A DNA stretch of 64,000 nucleotides, from assembly GCF_004320525.1 (NCBI RefSeq), contig NZ_SIHX01000004.1, positions 310,001 through 374,000 of the forward strand, read 5' to 3'. The notes under the pieces are model-generated. The model was not told where the DNA came from, searched no databases, and saw only the letters and a program-made list of their open reading frames with translations. This stretch comes from Arthrobacter sp. S39. Its GTDB lineage: Bacteria > Actinomycetota > Actinomycetes > Actinomycetales > Micrococcaceae. Both the position numbers and the translations under genes were made by a program. Each line of letters opens with the position of its first letter. The stretch's first letter is position 1. This document shows positions 50,371-59,049 of the stretch, piece after piece.

Positions 50371-51624
50371 TCAGCTCTCCAGCAGGAGGCGCTGCGCCCG
50401 GGGTGCCAGGGTATGTTCCAGGACCAGGCAGGCGGCACCGACGGCGCCCACGTCCTCCCCTACTCCGGTTCCCACTACTTCGATGGTGTGGATGAGCCGC
50501 GCGGCACTGTTGGCGTCCAGGAGCGCGGGAATCTTCTCCAGGTACCGCTCGGACAGCCGGCTCCAGTATGGTCCGCCAAAAACTACGCGCTCCACGTCCA
50601 GCGTGTTGGTCACGACTGACACGGCCCGGGCCACGAGCACCGCCGACTTGTCGATGATGGCGAGCGCCTGCTCGTTCCCCTCATCGGCGAGGTCGCAGAG
50701 CCTGGAGAAGCTCTGCTGGACAACGGCGCCGCTGTTGTCTGGACGGGAGCCGTCAAGGATGCCTGCGGCTTCGGCTTCGGCCACCAGTACCTGCGGGATG
50801 GCCGAGGACTTCACGCAGCCGTGCAGTCCGCAGTCACAGAGGGGGCCGCCGGGGTCCACCACGATGTGCCCGATTTCGCCGGCGTTGCCTGACGTGCCAC
50901 GGACCACCTCGTCGTTGAGCACGATGCCGCAGCCGATGCCGGTTCCCATGTACATAAAAATGAAGCTGCCGGCGCCGCTGGGGCCGCCGGCCCACGTTTC
51001 GGCGACGGCGGCGCTGGTCACGTCCTTGTCCACCAGGACGGAAAAGCCGGTGGCTTCGGTCAGGGCGTTGCGGAGTTCAACCCTGTCCCAGCCGGGCAGC
51101 AGCGGCGGATCTACAACAGTGCCGTTGTCAAGGTCGATCGGGCCGGGGGCGGCCACGCCCAGGCCGGCGATCTTGGCGGTGTCCACGCCGGAATCGGTGA
51201 CCAGTTGCTCGATCTCCGCGGCAATGGTTGAAATCACGGCAGCAGGATCGTTCCCGCCCGGCGTCTTGATCCGGGAGTGTTGCACCACAGCGCCCACCAG
51301 GTCCAGCACCACGAACGTTGTCACGGCCGGGTCAAGGTGGACGCCGATCGCGTACATGCCCGAGGGGTTCAGGCGGAGGATGGTGCGCGGCTTGCCTGGG
51401 CCGCTGCCTTCCTTGCCGGCTTCGACGATCAGGTGCTGGTCCAGCAGGCGGCGGGAGATGTTGGAAATCGTCTGCGGGGAGAGTCCCACGATCTGGGCGA
51501 GTTCCACCCGGCTGAGGCCACCGGAGGACCTGCGGATGGCGTCAAGGATGACCGTGAGGTTGAAGTCCCCCATCCGCGGCAGGTTGGTGCCGCGCCTGGG
51601 CGATGGCTGCCGGATCTCGGACAC
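50371..51624 (-). CDS. ROK-family transcriptional regulator
   Basis: 417 residues. N-terminal winged helix (VILDAIRRSSGGLSRVELAQ, IVGLSPQTISNISRRLLDQ) fused to a ROK sugar-kinase-like domain (AIGVHLDPAVTTFVVLDLVG, GLGVAAPGPIDLDNGTVVDP) with the ROK zinc site around GHIVVDPGGPLCDCGLHGCV. Such proteins repress sugar uptake genes until a sugar or sugar phosphate binds. It sits directly upstream of the ABC importer operon and likely controls it. Upstream, ACGTTT and TTTAGT elements near 51625-51660 could be an operator. Confidence 0.94.
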   Translation of the reverse strand: MSEIRQPSPRRGTNLPRMGDFNLTVILDAIRRSSGGLSRVELAQIVGLSPQTISNISRRLLDQHLIVEAGKEGSGPGKPRTILRLNPSGMYAIGVHLDPAVTTFVVLDLVGAVVQHSRIKTPGGNDPAAVISTIAAEIEQLVTDSGVDTAKIAGLGVAAPGPIDLDNGTVVDPPLLPGWDRVELRNALTEATGFSVLVDKDVTSAAVAETWAGGPSGAGSFIFMYMGTGIGCGIVLNDEVVRGTSGNAGEIGHIVVDPGGPLCDCGLHGCVKSSAIPQVLVAEAEAAGILDGSRPDNSGAVVQQSFSRLCDLADEGNEQALAIIDKSAVLVARAVSVVTNTLDVERVVFGGPYWSRLSERYLEKIPALLDANSAARLIHTIEVVGTGVGEDVGAVGAACLVLEHTLAPRAQRLLLES

Positions 51625-51682
51625 GGATTCCCCTAAACGTTTTCGGCCACTAAATGATGTCTGAATGGTACGTTACCCCTTG

Positions 51683-52891
51683 TCATCCGCCCATATGTGG
51701 AGGCAAGGGCGCGGCGCGGCCATGCCTACCCGCCGGCCGCTTCGTGGAGACGGCAACCGTGAACTTGGGGTTTTGGCCCTTGACGGTGGTGGGGCCCACC
51801 AGGCGTTCCAGTGCGGGCAGGTAGTTCAGGTGCCGGTTGAAGACGGTCCAGAGCTGGCCGGCCGGGGCGAGGACCCTGCCTGCCGCCTCGAACATCTTGA
51901 TTCCGGCGCCGGCGTGGACGGTCGCGCCAAGGTGGAAGGGCGGATTCAGGAGGATAAGGTCAGCACTGCCGTCGGGCAGGGTGCTCATCGCGTCGTCCTG
52001 CAGGACGCTCACCCGGTCAGCGAGGCCGTTGGCTGTTGCTGTGCCCCAGGCGGACGCGACGGCGGCGGCTGACTGGTCTGTGGCCGTGACCAGGGAACCG
52101 GGGTTCTGCCGGGCGTACATGGCGGCCAGGATCCCGGTGCCGCAGCCGAGGTCCACGGCGTGCCGGGCGGCGGGCATGCCGGGCAGGAACGTCAGCAGGA
52201 ACCTCGTGCCGATGTCCAGTTTCGCCCCCGCGAATACGGCTCCGTGCGCGGCAACGTCCAGGTTGAGCTCGGCCAGGTGCGCCAGCGCGGGAACAGGCTC
52301 AGGCCCTGGGGCCTCGCTGGCGTCCGTGGCCATAATGACGCGGGACTTCTGCCGGGCAAGCTGCGGCTGGACGGTAGCGAAATGCCGTTCAAGAACGGCG
52401 TTCATGCCCAGGGACATGTGCTTGACCCGCCCGCCGGCCAGCAGCACCGCCCCGGGCGCTGCGTGCCGTGCCACGGCGGCGGCGATGTGGTCGAGTTCGG
52501 CCAGCGTCTTGGGCAGCTGAAGCAGGACGACGTCTGCGCCGGTGAGCAGGTCCTTGCCCAGCGGCAGTTGTTCGAACTTGGGCCCGGTTCCCACGTACGG
52601 CGGCGCAGTGTCCGGCCCGCCGGCGGCGGCGTTGTTCCGGAGTGCACGCTCGCCCGTGATGAGGTCCTGGTGGACGCGCACCGTATTGATTCCGAGGGCG
52701 GCCAGGGCACCCAGCGTGAGGGCTCCGTAGCGGTCCCCGATGACGGCCACGCTGGTGTCCGCAAGCACGTGGTCCGCCGCGGCTTCCAGGAGAAGCCTGT
52801 CCGTGGCATCCCACGCCTGCAGGTTGGGCGCCTCAACGTCCGGGTGCCGCCGGAGCGCCCCGAAGACGTCCTCAAGACTGTTCTGTGCCAC
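51683..52891 (-). CDS. RlmG/RsmC-like 16S/23S rRNA guanine-N2 methyltransferase
   Basis: 402 residues with the two-domain layout of RsmC/RlmG: an N-terminal degenerate methyltransferase domain (SVAVIGDRYGALTLGALAAL) and a C-terminal catalytic one with AVDLGCGTGILAAMYARQNP for SAM and the catalytic LILLNPPFHLG motif. It probably methylates N2 of a guanine in rRNA; which site cannot be told. Start ATG 52891 overlaps the monooxygenase-like gene by 20 nt, so it is co-transcribed from 54400. Confidence 0.9.
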   Translation of the reverse strand: MAQNSLEDVFGALRRHPDVEAPNLQAWDATDRLLLEAAADHVLADTSVAVIGDRYGALTLGALAALGINTVRVHQDLITGERALRNNAAAGGPDTAPPYVGTGPKFEQLPLGKDLLTGADVVLLQLPKTLAELDHIAAAVARHAAPGAVLLAGGRVKHMSLGMNAVLERHFATVQPQLARQKSRVIMATDASEAPGPEPVPALAHLAELNLDVAAHGAVFAGAKLDIGTRFLLTFLPGMPAARHAVDLGCGTGILAAMYARQNPGSLVTATDQSAAAVASAWGTATANGLADRVSVLQDDAMSTLPDGSADLILLNPPFHLGATVHAGAGIKMFEAAGRVLAPAGQLWTVFNRHLNYLPALERLVGPTTVKGQNPKFTVAVSTKRPAGRHGRAAPLPPHMGG

Positions 52892-54035
52892 TGGCCGGTG
52901 CCGCCTTTTTGTTCGATGCTGCTGGGGAATTGGATACTGCGGGGGACGTTGGGGGTTGTATGCCCGGCAGCTTCAGGATGGCCGCCACGGCAGCCCGGCC
53001 GGCCCGGTTCGCGCCGATGGTGGACGACGACGGCCCGTAGCCCACCAGGTGGACCCGCGGCTCCGCGGCCACCTGCGTGCCGTCCATGGCGATGCCGCCG
53101 CCCGGCCCCCGGAGGTGCAGCGGGGCGAGGTGTTCGAGCTCGGCCCGGAACCCGGTGGCCCAGAGGATGACATCGGCGGCGAGAAGCGTGCCGTCCGCCA
53201 GGCGGACGCCTTCGGGCTCGATGGACGTGAACATGGGACGGCGGTCCAGCGCTCCCCTCCGTGCCGCGGCCCGCAGCGCGGGCGTCCAGATCAGTCCGGT
53301 GACGGCCACCACGCTCTGCGGCGGCAGGCCCTGGCGTACCCGCTCTTCCACGAGGGCCACCGCGTTGTGCCCGGCCTGGGCGTCGAACCCGGCGTCCCTC
53401 CAATCGGGTTCCCTGCGGGTGAACCAGCTGGTGCTGGTCACCTGCGAGATTTCGTCGAGGAGTCCGACGGCGGAAATCCCTCCGCCGACGACGATGACGT
53501 GCCGGCCGAGGAACTCCTCGGCGGCGACGTAATCAGCGACATGCAGCTGCCTGCCACGGAAGGTGGACTGCCCCGGGTAGATGGGCCAGAACGGCCGGGT
53601 CCACGTGCCGGTGGCGTTGATGACCGCCCTCGCGGACCATCCGCCGTCGGACGTGGCGATGCCCAGCCGGCCGCCGGGATCGGCGTCTCCCCTGCTGACG
53701 GCGGTGACTTTGACGGGCCTCCTGATGGCCAGCCCGAGGTCGCGTTCGTAGCCGGCGAAGTAGCGCTCCAGGAACTCGGAGCTGGGTTCCGCCGGGTTCA
53801 CGTCGGGCTTCGCGATGCCGGGGAGATCGCTGATGCCGTTGACCGTGGCCATCAGCAGGCTCTTCCAGCGGTGCCGCCAGGCACCTCCCGGGCCGTCCTC
53901 GGCGTCGAACACGGCGTACGTGCCGGCACCACCGGCACCGGCAGGCGCGAGGCCCCGTCGTTGCAGGTGATAGGCGGCCGAGAGCCCGGCCTGCCCTGCA
54001 CCGATCACCGCAACATCCACCAACTGCTTCTCCAT
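52872..54035 (-). CDS. flavin-containing monooxygenase-like FAD oxidoreductase
   Basis: 387 residues. N-terminal FAD motif VAVIGAGQAGLSAAYHLQRR and a second dinucleotide motif HVIVVGGGISAVGLLDEIS for NADPH, with ATGTWTRPFWP and DVILWATGFRAEL typical of the FMO/YumC-like group. The N-terminal helix is followed by a short Gly-rich insertion (APAGAGGAG). The C-terminal tail is Pro/Ser-rich. Substrate unknown. Eleven bp after the PhnA gene and overlapping the methyltransferase gene. Confidence 0.9.
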   Translation of the reverse strand: MEKQLVDVAVIGAGQAGLSAAYHLQRRGLAPAGAGGAGTYAVFDAEDGPGGAWRHRWKSLLMATVNGISDLPGIAKPDVNPAEPSSEFLERYFAGYERDLGLAIRRPVKVTAVSRGDADPGGRLGIATSDGGWSARAVINATGTWTRPFWPIYPGQSTFRGRQLHVADYVAAEEFLGRHVIVVGGGISAVGLLDEISQVTSTSWFTRREPDWRDAGFDAQAGHNAVALVEERVRQGLPPQSVVAVTGLIWTPALRAAARRGALDRRPMFTSIEPEGVRLADGTLLAADVILWATGFRAELEHLAPLHLRGPGGGIAMDGTQVAAEPRVHLVGYGPSSSTIGANRAGRAAVAAILKLPGIQPPTSPAVSNSPAASNKKAAPASGTEQS

Positions 54036-54046
54036 GGCAGTTCCGG

Positions 54047-54400
54047 CTAGGCCTTCTTCACTACTGAGGATTTGAGCTGCATGGGACCCACCCCGTCCAC
54101 TTTGCAGTCGATGTCGTGGTCCCCCACCCCGTCCATCAGCCGGATGCCGCGCACTTTGGTGCCTACCTTGATCACAGTGGAGCTGCCCTTGATCTTCAGG
54201 TCCTTGATGACGGTGACAGTGTCGCCGTCGGCCAGGACGTTGCCTACCGCGTCCTTGATTACGCGCGCATCCGTTCCTGCCGCGTCCTCAGCGGCTTCGG
54301 GGGACCATTCGTTGCCGCACTCCGGGCAGACCAGGAGGGCGCCCATCTCGTAGGCATACGGACTGGAGCATACGGGGCACAAGGCGAGGGTGTCGGTCAC
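54047..54400 (-). CDS. PhnA/YjdM family zinc-ribbon protein
   Basis: 117 residues from the GTG at 54400. N-terminal zinc ribbon LCPVCSSPYAYEMGALLVCP with ECGNEW (two CxxC pairs), then the PhnA C-terminal domain: DAVGNVLADGDTVTVIKDLK, IKGSSTVIKVGTKVRGIRLM and DHDIDCKVDGVGPMQLKSS. Despite the old name alkylphosphonate uptake, it is not needed for phosphonate use; real function is unknown. First gene of an operon with a flavoprotein and an rRNA methyltransferase; divergent from the second CFA synthase. Confidence 0.95.
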   Translation of the reverse strand: MTDTLALCPVCSSPYAYEMGALLVCPECGNEWSPEAAEDAAGTDARVIKDAVGNVLADGDTVTVIKDLKIKGSSTVIKVGTKVRGIRLMDGVGDHDIDCKVDGVGPMQLKSSVVKKA

Positions 54401-54518
54401 CTCCCAATGATAATCGCGGCTCCGGCTCTCACCGTTCGCGCAAAATTTCGCCGGTAATCGCTGACAGGCGCCCTGCGCGGCCGTACTGTTGGCGCAAGGC
54501 GGAAGAGAGGCGACCATC

Positions 54519-55853
54519 ATGACAAACACCACAGCAGCATCCCGGCTGGCCACAGCGCTGGGCATCGTCCTGGGGACGGCGGAGATCCCGCTCCGGCTGC
54601 GGGCCTGGGACGGATCCGAGGCAGGGCCGGCTGACGCGCCCGTCCTGGAGTTCCGCAACCGCCGCGCCCTGCGGCGCATCCTGTGGTCGCCGGGGCAGCT
54701 TGGCCTGAGCCGTGCCTATGTGTCCGGTGACATTGATTCGCCGGGAGACATCTTCGCGGCGTTCACCGCCCTCAGTTCCGCGGGAAAGTTCGCCGAGCCC
54801 GGACCGTTCAAGCCCCTCACCCCTGCTGAAGTCTGGACGTTGCTGACAACCGCCGTCAGGTTGGGGGCCCTGGGGCCCAACCCTGCCCCTCCGCCCGAGG
54901 AGGCCCGCGTCCAGCGGACGGGGCGCATGCACTCCAAGCGGCGGGACGCCGCCGCGATCTCGCACCACTACGACGTCGGCAACGACTTCTACTCATTGGT
55001 GCTGGGCCCGTCCCTGGTCTACTCCTGCGCTGTCTGGGGAAGCAGCCTCGGCTCGGATTCATCAGGCACTGGTGCCGGGGACGGCTCCCCTGACAGCCTG
55101 GTGTCAGGGCTCGACTCCGCCCAGGAAGCCAAGCTGGACCTGGTCTGCCGCAAACTGGGGCTCCAACCGGGTATGAGGGTGCTGGACGTCGGCTGCGGTT
55201 GGGGCAGTTTCGCACTCCACGCCGCGGAGCGCTACGGCGTCAGCGTTGTGGGGGTGACGCTCTCCACCGAACAGGCCATGCTGGCGCGTAAGCGGGCAGC
55301 CGACGCCGGCCTGACGGAGAAAATCGATATCCGGGTCCAGGACTACCGCGACGTGAATGACGGTCCCTTCGATGCGATCAGTTCCATCGGAATGTCCGAG
55401 CATGTGGGCCGCGAACAGACCCCGCACTACGTTTCCCGGCTGTACAGCCTGCTGCGGCCGGGCGGGCGGCTGCTGAACCACGCCATCTCCTGGAACGCCG
55501 GGCCCACCAGCCCGGACCCGGACTCCTTTATCCCGCGCTATGTTTTCCCGGACGGCGAAATGATCAGCCTGGGCGAGATGGTGTCTGCCCTGGAGGCGGG
55601 GGGCCTGGAAATCCTCGACGTCGATGCCTTGCGCCGGCACTATGCGCTGACCCTGCGTGCGTGGGTTCGGCGGCTTGAGGCCAACTGGGATGAGGCCGTG
55701 AAGCTCACCAGCATGGGGCGGGCGAGGGTGTGGCGGCTGTACATGGCCTCAAGCGCCCTCGGCTTCGAGGCGGGGATTACAGGAGTGAACCAGGTCCTGG
55801 TGCAACGCCCGGGCGGTGCGGAGCCGCCCCTGCGCCGGTCTGACTGGATCTGA
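54519..55853 (+). CDS. cfa: cyclopropane-fatty-acyl-phospholipid synthase
   Basis: 444 residues from the ATG at 54519, behind GGAAGAGAGG. A complete CFA-type methyltransferase: N-terminal YVSGDIDSPGDIFAAF lid region, then HSKRRDAAAISHHYDVGNDF, SLVYSCAVW, SAM motif VLDVGCGWGSFALHAAERYG, MSEHVGREQTPHYV and the C-terminal RYVFPDGEMISLGEMVSALE and GFEAGITGVNQVL. It is a paralogue of the protein at 30344, but stands alone without DUF1365 or oxidase partners. It is more like housekeeping CFA synthases. Ends at the bidirectional terminator 55893. Confidence 0.93.
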   Translation: MTNTTAASRLATALGIVLGTAEIPLRLRAWDGSEAGPADAPVLEFRNRRALRRILWSPGQLGLSRAYVSGDIDSPGDIFAAFTALSSAGKFAEPGPFKPLTPAEVWTLLTTAVRLGALGPNPAPPPEEARVQRTGRMHSKRRDAAAISHHYDVGNDFYSLVLGPSLVYSCAVWGSSLGSDSSGTGAGDGSPDSLVSGLDSAQEAKLDLVCRKLGLQPGMRVLDVGCGWGSFALHAAERYGVSVVGVTLSTEQAMLARKRAADAGLTEKIDIRVQDYRDVNDGPFDAISSIGMSEHVGREQTPHYVSRLYSLLRPGGRLLNHAISWNAGPTSPDPDSFIPRYVFPDGEMISLGEMVSALEAGGLEILDVDALRRHYALTLRAWVRRLEANWDEAVKLTSMGRARVWRLYMASSALGFEAGITGVNQVLVQRPGGAEPPLRRSDWI

Positions 55854-55892
55854 TCCTTCGCCGCGTGGGAAATACCGCCGGCGGCGGGAACC

Positions 55893-55923
55893 AAAAAAGC
55901 CACCCGGACCGGGTGGCTTTTTT
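55893..55923. terminator. bidirectional rho-independent terminator
   Basis: AAAAAA-GCCACCC-GGACC-GGGTGGC-TTTTTT: a 7-bp stem flanked by A-run and T-run, serving both the cfa gene from the left and the tRNA-Ala gene from the right. Confidence 0.93.
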
Positions 55924-55928
55924 GTGTT

Positions 55929-56004
55929 TGGTGGAGCTGAGGGGACTCGAACCCCTGACCCCCTGCATGCCATGCAGGTGCGCTACCAGCTGCGCCACAG
56001 CCCC
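55929..56004 (-). tRNA. tRNA-Ala(GGC), CCA encoded
   Basis: Read on the minus strand the gene begins GGGGCTGTGGCGCAGCTGGT, has the anticodon arm CCTGC-ATGGCAT-GCAGG (anticodon GGC), the T-arm GGGGTTCGAGTCCCC and the acceptor end AGCTCCA. The 73-nt body is followed by an encoded CCA (55929-55931). Identical in the body to the second copy at 56218. Confidence 0.97.
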
Positions 56005-56172
56005 AAACTTCAGTTTCCGCTGAACTCTCGTTCGCGGAAGCAACCTGATCAGCTTAATGCAGAATTGCCGTGGACGCCAATCGGACGGGGCGTGTCCGCC
56101 GCAGGCACTCCCGGGACGAGTCTTGTGGGCTGGCCCTACGCATTCCGGCACGGGAAACAAAGCCCCCGGAAA

Positions 56173-56210
56173 CAAAAAAAATCCGCCGGAATCTTTCGAT
56201 TCCGGCGGAT
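56173..56210 (-). terminator. rho-independent terminator after the second tRNA-Ala
   Basis: A perfect 13-bp stem (ATCCGCCGGAATC / GATTCCGGCGGAT) with a 4-nt loop, followed on the minus strand by a run of eight T residues. It lies 8 bp beyond the tRNA at 56218 and separates the two tRNA genes, so each likely has its own promoter. Confidence 0.95.
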
Positions 56211-56217
56211 CATCCGG

Positions 56218-56290
56218 TGGAGCTGAGGGGACTCGAACCCCTGACCCCCTGCATGCCATGCAGGTGCGCTACCAGCTGCGCCACAGCCCC
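56218..56290 (-). tRNA. tRNA-Ala(GGC), second identical copy, CCA not encoded
   Basis: The 73 nt are identical to the first copy, including anticodon GGC. After the discriminator A the next bases are CCG, so the CCA tail must be added after 3' processing (RNase Z plus nucleotidyltransferase). A promoter with good spacing lies just upstream (56334-56363). Confidence 0.96.
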
Positions 56291-56333
56291 AGATTTCTTC
56301 GCTATTCCGGTGTTTCCCCGAAGCAACTCAAAT

Positions 56334-56363
56334 ATCTTAGAACAGCATTTCCGAAAATTCCAA
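56334..56363 (-). promoter_or_regulatory. promoter of the second tRNA-Ala gene
   Basis: On the minus strand TTGGAA (56358-56363) and TAAGAT (56334-56339) are 18 nt apart, close to the vegetative sigma consensus, and about 44 bp before the tRNA 5' end. Confidence 0.6.
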
Positions 56364-56417
56364 ATCGGGCATATTCGGCCTGCCGGTACTGCTTTCCGCT
56401 GCAGTTTTTAGGCTGAT

Positions 56418-56819
56418 CTACTCTGCTTCGGAAACTGCGGGCGCCTTGGCCGATGTGTCGTCGCCCAGCTGCAGGTCAACCACGGGGCAATCCTTCCACA
56501 GGCGCTCCAGGGCGTAGAAAACGCGGTCTTCCTCGTGCTGGACGTGGATGACGATGTCGGAGTAGTCGAGCAGGACCCAGCGGCCGCCCGACCGGCCCTC
56601 CCGGCGCACGGGGCGGAGGTCCTGCTTCGACAGCTCCTCTTCGATGCCGTCAACGATGGCGTTGACCTGGCGTTCGCTCGGTGCCGAGGCAATGAGGAAC
56701 ACGTCGGCAAGCGCCAGGCGCTCACTGACATCCAGGGCCACAATGTCCTGGGCGATCTTGTCCGCGGCTGCTTTGGCAGCGTGGCGGGCTGTGGCGATGG
56801 ATGAATTTGATGCAGTCAC
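56418..56819 (-). CDS. rsfS: ribosomal silencing factor RsfS
   Basis: 133 residues from the GTG at 56819, behind AAGGAGT. RsfS (Iojap family) binds L14 on the 50S subunit and stops subunit joining during starvation. Family motifs: DIVALDVSERLALADVFLIA, SERQVNAIVDGIEEELSK, GGRWVLLDYSDIVIHVQHEE and FYALERLWKDCPVVDL. Follows the nadD-linked genes on the same strand, the usual order in actinobacteria. Confidence 0.96.
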   Translation of the reverse strand: MTASNSSIATARHAAKAAADKIAQDIVALDVSERLALADVFLIASAPSERQVNAIVDGIEEELSKQDLRPVRREGRSGGRWVLLDYSDIVIHVQHEEDRVFYALERLWKDCPVVDLQLGDDTSAKAPAVSEAE

Positions 56820-56867
56820 GGGACTCCTTGTTGTTTTCAAAAACTATGGTTGGTGGCCGCAGCCAGG

Positions 56868-58064
56868 TCAGCGGGTGATGCCGCTGATAATGAGCATGAC
56901 CCCGGAAATCAGGGCAACGATCCCGAAGGCGAGGACGCAGAACTGAATCATCCGCATCCTCTTTGCGCGGGCGAGCCCTGCGGTTGCCGCGTCGAGCGGC
57001 TCCAGTCCGTAGGCGGAGCTTGCCGGAATACGGGGCAGGTCATCAAAAAGATCCTCCGACTGCCCGGCCGTTTCAGCCGGGTTGAAGATCACAGGCTTCG
57101 GCCGGGAGGCAGCCTTGGCCGCGGCCTCCGCCCTGGCAATGACCCGGGAGCGGCCGCTGGCCGCCGGGGCGTCGCCGGCCCCTGCTGTCCGCTGCACGTC
57201 AGCCGGACGCCGGCCTTTGCCGGGTGACGGCTGGACTTTCGGCCCGGGGTTGGTGAGGACCGGCACGTAGGACGTCGCCGGGGGCTTCATAACGGGCCGG
57301 TCAATGCCAGGAACCTGGACGAACTCCAGCGGAGTGACCATGGCAAGGTTGCTGGCTGTTGACGGGGCGGCGCGCGGGGCGGCGTCCGCTGCCGGCGGGG
57401 CGGCCTGTTCTGCCAGTTTCTGCTTGGCCATGGCGCGGCGGTTCAGCACCGCTGCACGCTCGGCCAGGGCAATCTGCTCGGCAAGGATTTCCGGATCCAC
57501 GGCCTCCGGGTCCAACGAGGCGATGTGTTCCATCTTGGCCAGCTGGTTCTTGGCCTGTTCGGCGATCAGGGTCCTGGCCGCCAGGGCCTGCTCAACGCTC
57601 ATGCCCTTCGGGACATGCGGACTGCCTGGCGATGCGGGGGCCGTCCGGGGCTTGGCAGACTTTGGCGCAGCATTCTTGGGCAAAACCGCGGGCTGCTGTG
57701 CCGGCGCGGCCGGACCCTTGGGTCCACCTTCGGCAGGCGGCGCCGGGGCCACCACCGGGTTGGCGGAGGTCACGGCCTGCTCCTTGAGCTGCTGGAGCCG
57801 AAGCTGCCGGCGCGTGGGCGGTCCCCCGGCCGCCAGCTGTTCTTCTTTTTCTTCAAGTTCCTTGATGGCGCGCAGTGCAGCCCGGTCCCGGGCCCGGATC
57901 TGGGACGATCGCTGGGCGTGTGCCTGGTCAGCGGCAGGGGTTGCCGGAGGTTGTTTCGAGGCAGGCGAAACCGGGCCCGGACCCGTGGATCCGTTAGCCT
58001 GCTTCTCATCTCTGGCCCGCCGAAGTTCGCGGCGGCTGCGGACGGGGGGCTGTTCCTGACTCAT
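56868..58064 (-). CDS. actinobacterial hypothetical protein, disordered with C-terminal membrane helix
   Basis: 398 residues. Begins with RSRRELRRARDEKQA, a basic helical stretch, followed by mostly disordered Ala/Pro/Lys-rich sequence with helical segments (ARDRAALRAIKELEEKEEQL, ALAARTLIAEQAKNQLAKM), and ends with a single membrane helix (IQFCVLAFGIVALISGVMLI). Tail-anchored topology with a large cytoplasmic part. Proteins of this type occur between rsfS and nadD in Micrococcaceae; function unknown. The nadD stop lies 7 bp upstream of its ATG. Confidence 0.85.
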   Translation of the reverse strand: MSQEQPPVRSRRELRRARDEKQANGSTGPGPVSPASKQPPATPAADQAHAQRSSQIRARDRAALRAIKELEEKEEQLAAGGPPTRRQLRLQQLKEQAVTSANPVVAPAPPAEGGPKGPAAPAQQPAVLPKNAAPKSAKPRTAPASPGSPHVPKGMSVEQALAARTLIAEQAKNQLAKMEHIASLDPEAVDPEILAEQIALAERAAVLNRRAMAKQKLAEQAAPPAADAAPRAAPSTASNLAMVTPLEFVQVPGIDRPVMKPPATSYVPVLTNPGPKVQPSPGKGRRPADVQRTAGAGDAPAASGRSRVIARAEAAAKAASRPKPVIFNPAETAGQSEDLFDDLPRIPASSAYGLEPLDAATAGLARAKRMRMIQFCVLAFGIVALISGVMLIISGITR

Positions 58065-58071
58065 TGAGAAC

Positions 58072-58728
58072 TCATTCAGTACTGGCTGGTTCGTCTGTTT
58101 CGGTTATTCGTAAACCCTTGGCGGCGACACCCTCGGCGTACAGTCCATATTTAGCGATGTACTGCACCACACCGTCCGGCACGAGGTACCAGACAGGGTT
58201 GTTCTGGGCCACCCTGGCACGGCAGTCCGTGGACGAGATGGCCATGGCCGGGACCTCGAGGAGGCTGACGTCTTTCCTGCCCATGCCATCGAGCACGTGC
58301 CCGGGCCTCGTCACGCCGACAAAATGCGCGAGCGACCACAGCTCGTCGATGTCCTTCCACGACAGGATCTGCGCCAGCGCGTCGGCGCCGGTGATGAAGA
58401 ACAGGTCAGCGTCCGGACGCTGGGTCCGAAGGTCACGCAAGGTATCAATGGTATACGTTGGACCGGGACGGTCCACATCCACGCGACTGACGGTAAAACG
58501 CGGGTTGGATGCCGTGGCGATCACCGTCATCAGGTAACGGTGCTCTGGCTCGCTGACCTGCTTATGGGTCTTCTGCCACGGCTGGCCCGTAGGAACAAAC
58601 ACCACTTCGTCCAGGCCGAACTTGGCGGCTACTTCACTCGCCGCGACCAGGTGGCCGTGATGGATGGGATCAAACGTCCCGCCCATCACGCCCAGCCGCA
58701 GCCGTCCTTCGGCACCCTGACGGTGCAA
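58072..58728 (-). CDS. nadD: nicotinate-nucleotide adenylyltransferase NadD
   Basis: 218 residues from TTG 58728, just after the stop of the small membrane protein gene; GTG at 58689 is an alternative start but would leave almost nothing before the nucleotide-binding motif. Forms deamido-NAD from NaMN and ATP. Motifs: [54 protein letters not shown] and [11 protein letters not shown]. Housekeeping NAD synthesis step, unlinked to the NrtR locus at 11948 except through metabolism. Confidence 0.95.
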   Translation of the reverse strand: MHRQGAEGRLRLGVMGGTFDPIHHGHLVAASEVAAKFGLDEVVFVPTGQPWQKTHKQVSEPEHRYLMTVIATASNPRFTVSRVDVDRPGPTYTIDTLRDLRTQRPDADLFFITGADALAQILSWKDIDELWSLAHFVGVTRPGHVLDGMGRKDVSLLEVPAMAISSTDCRARVAQNNPVWYLVPDGVVQYIAKYGLYAEGVAAKGLRITETDEPASTE

Positions 58729-58741
58729 AACGCGTGAAATG

Positions 58742-58972
58742 TTAGTGGCCCTGGCCGTGGTCGTGCTTGTTCGGGTGCTGGCGGTGCGGATCGGCATGCT
58801 CTTCCGTGGCCGAGTGGCGGTTGCCAAGGTTGGAGTAGGACAGCGTGATGAACATCATCACCAGCAGGATGGCAAAAATGGCCACGCCGAAGACCCACGG
58901 TTCAGCCCACAGCGGGGCAAGTTCGTGTTCTTCGCCTTCGGCGATGGTCGTGGCTATCTGCTGGAGCAGCAT
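58742..58972 (-). CDS. small His-rich single-pass membrane protein
   Basis: 76 residues with one membrane helix ([20 protein letters not shown]) after a short acidic N-terminus, and a His-rich C-terminal tail ([20 protein letters not shown]) that could bind metal. Similar small proteins lie between proA and nadD in related genomes; function unknown. Ends 13 bp before the nadD start and follows proA by 77 bp, so it is probably in the same transcript. Confidence 0.8.
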   Translation of the reverse strand: MLLQQIATTIAEGEEHELAPLWAEPWVFGVAIFAILLVMMFITLSYSNLGNRHSATEEHADPHRQHPNKHDHGQGH

Positions 58973-59049
58973 GTTCTCCCCTAGGGTTCAAAGGATGTGG
59001 CAGCGGATATCCCCGCCGTTCCGGACTTTACGTCTATGTTACCGCGTTG

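Noticed and set aside
47893..50619. A 908-residue open frame across the ABC transporter genes
   Set aside because: It runs antisense to three well-supported genes and has no protein-like features.
55749..56259. Two frames sharing the same repeated N-terminal peptide (MACRGSGVRVPSAPP)
   Set aside because: The repeat is the translation of the two identical tRNA-Ala genes, not a protein family.
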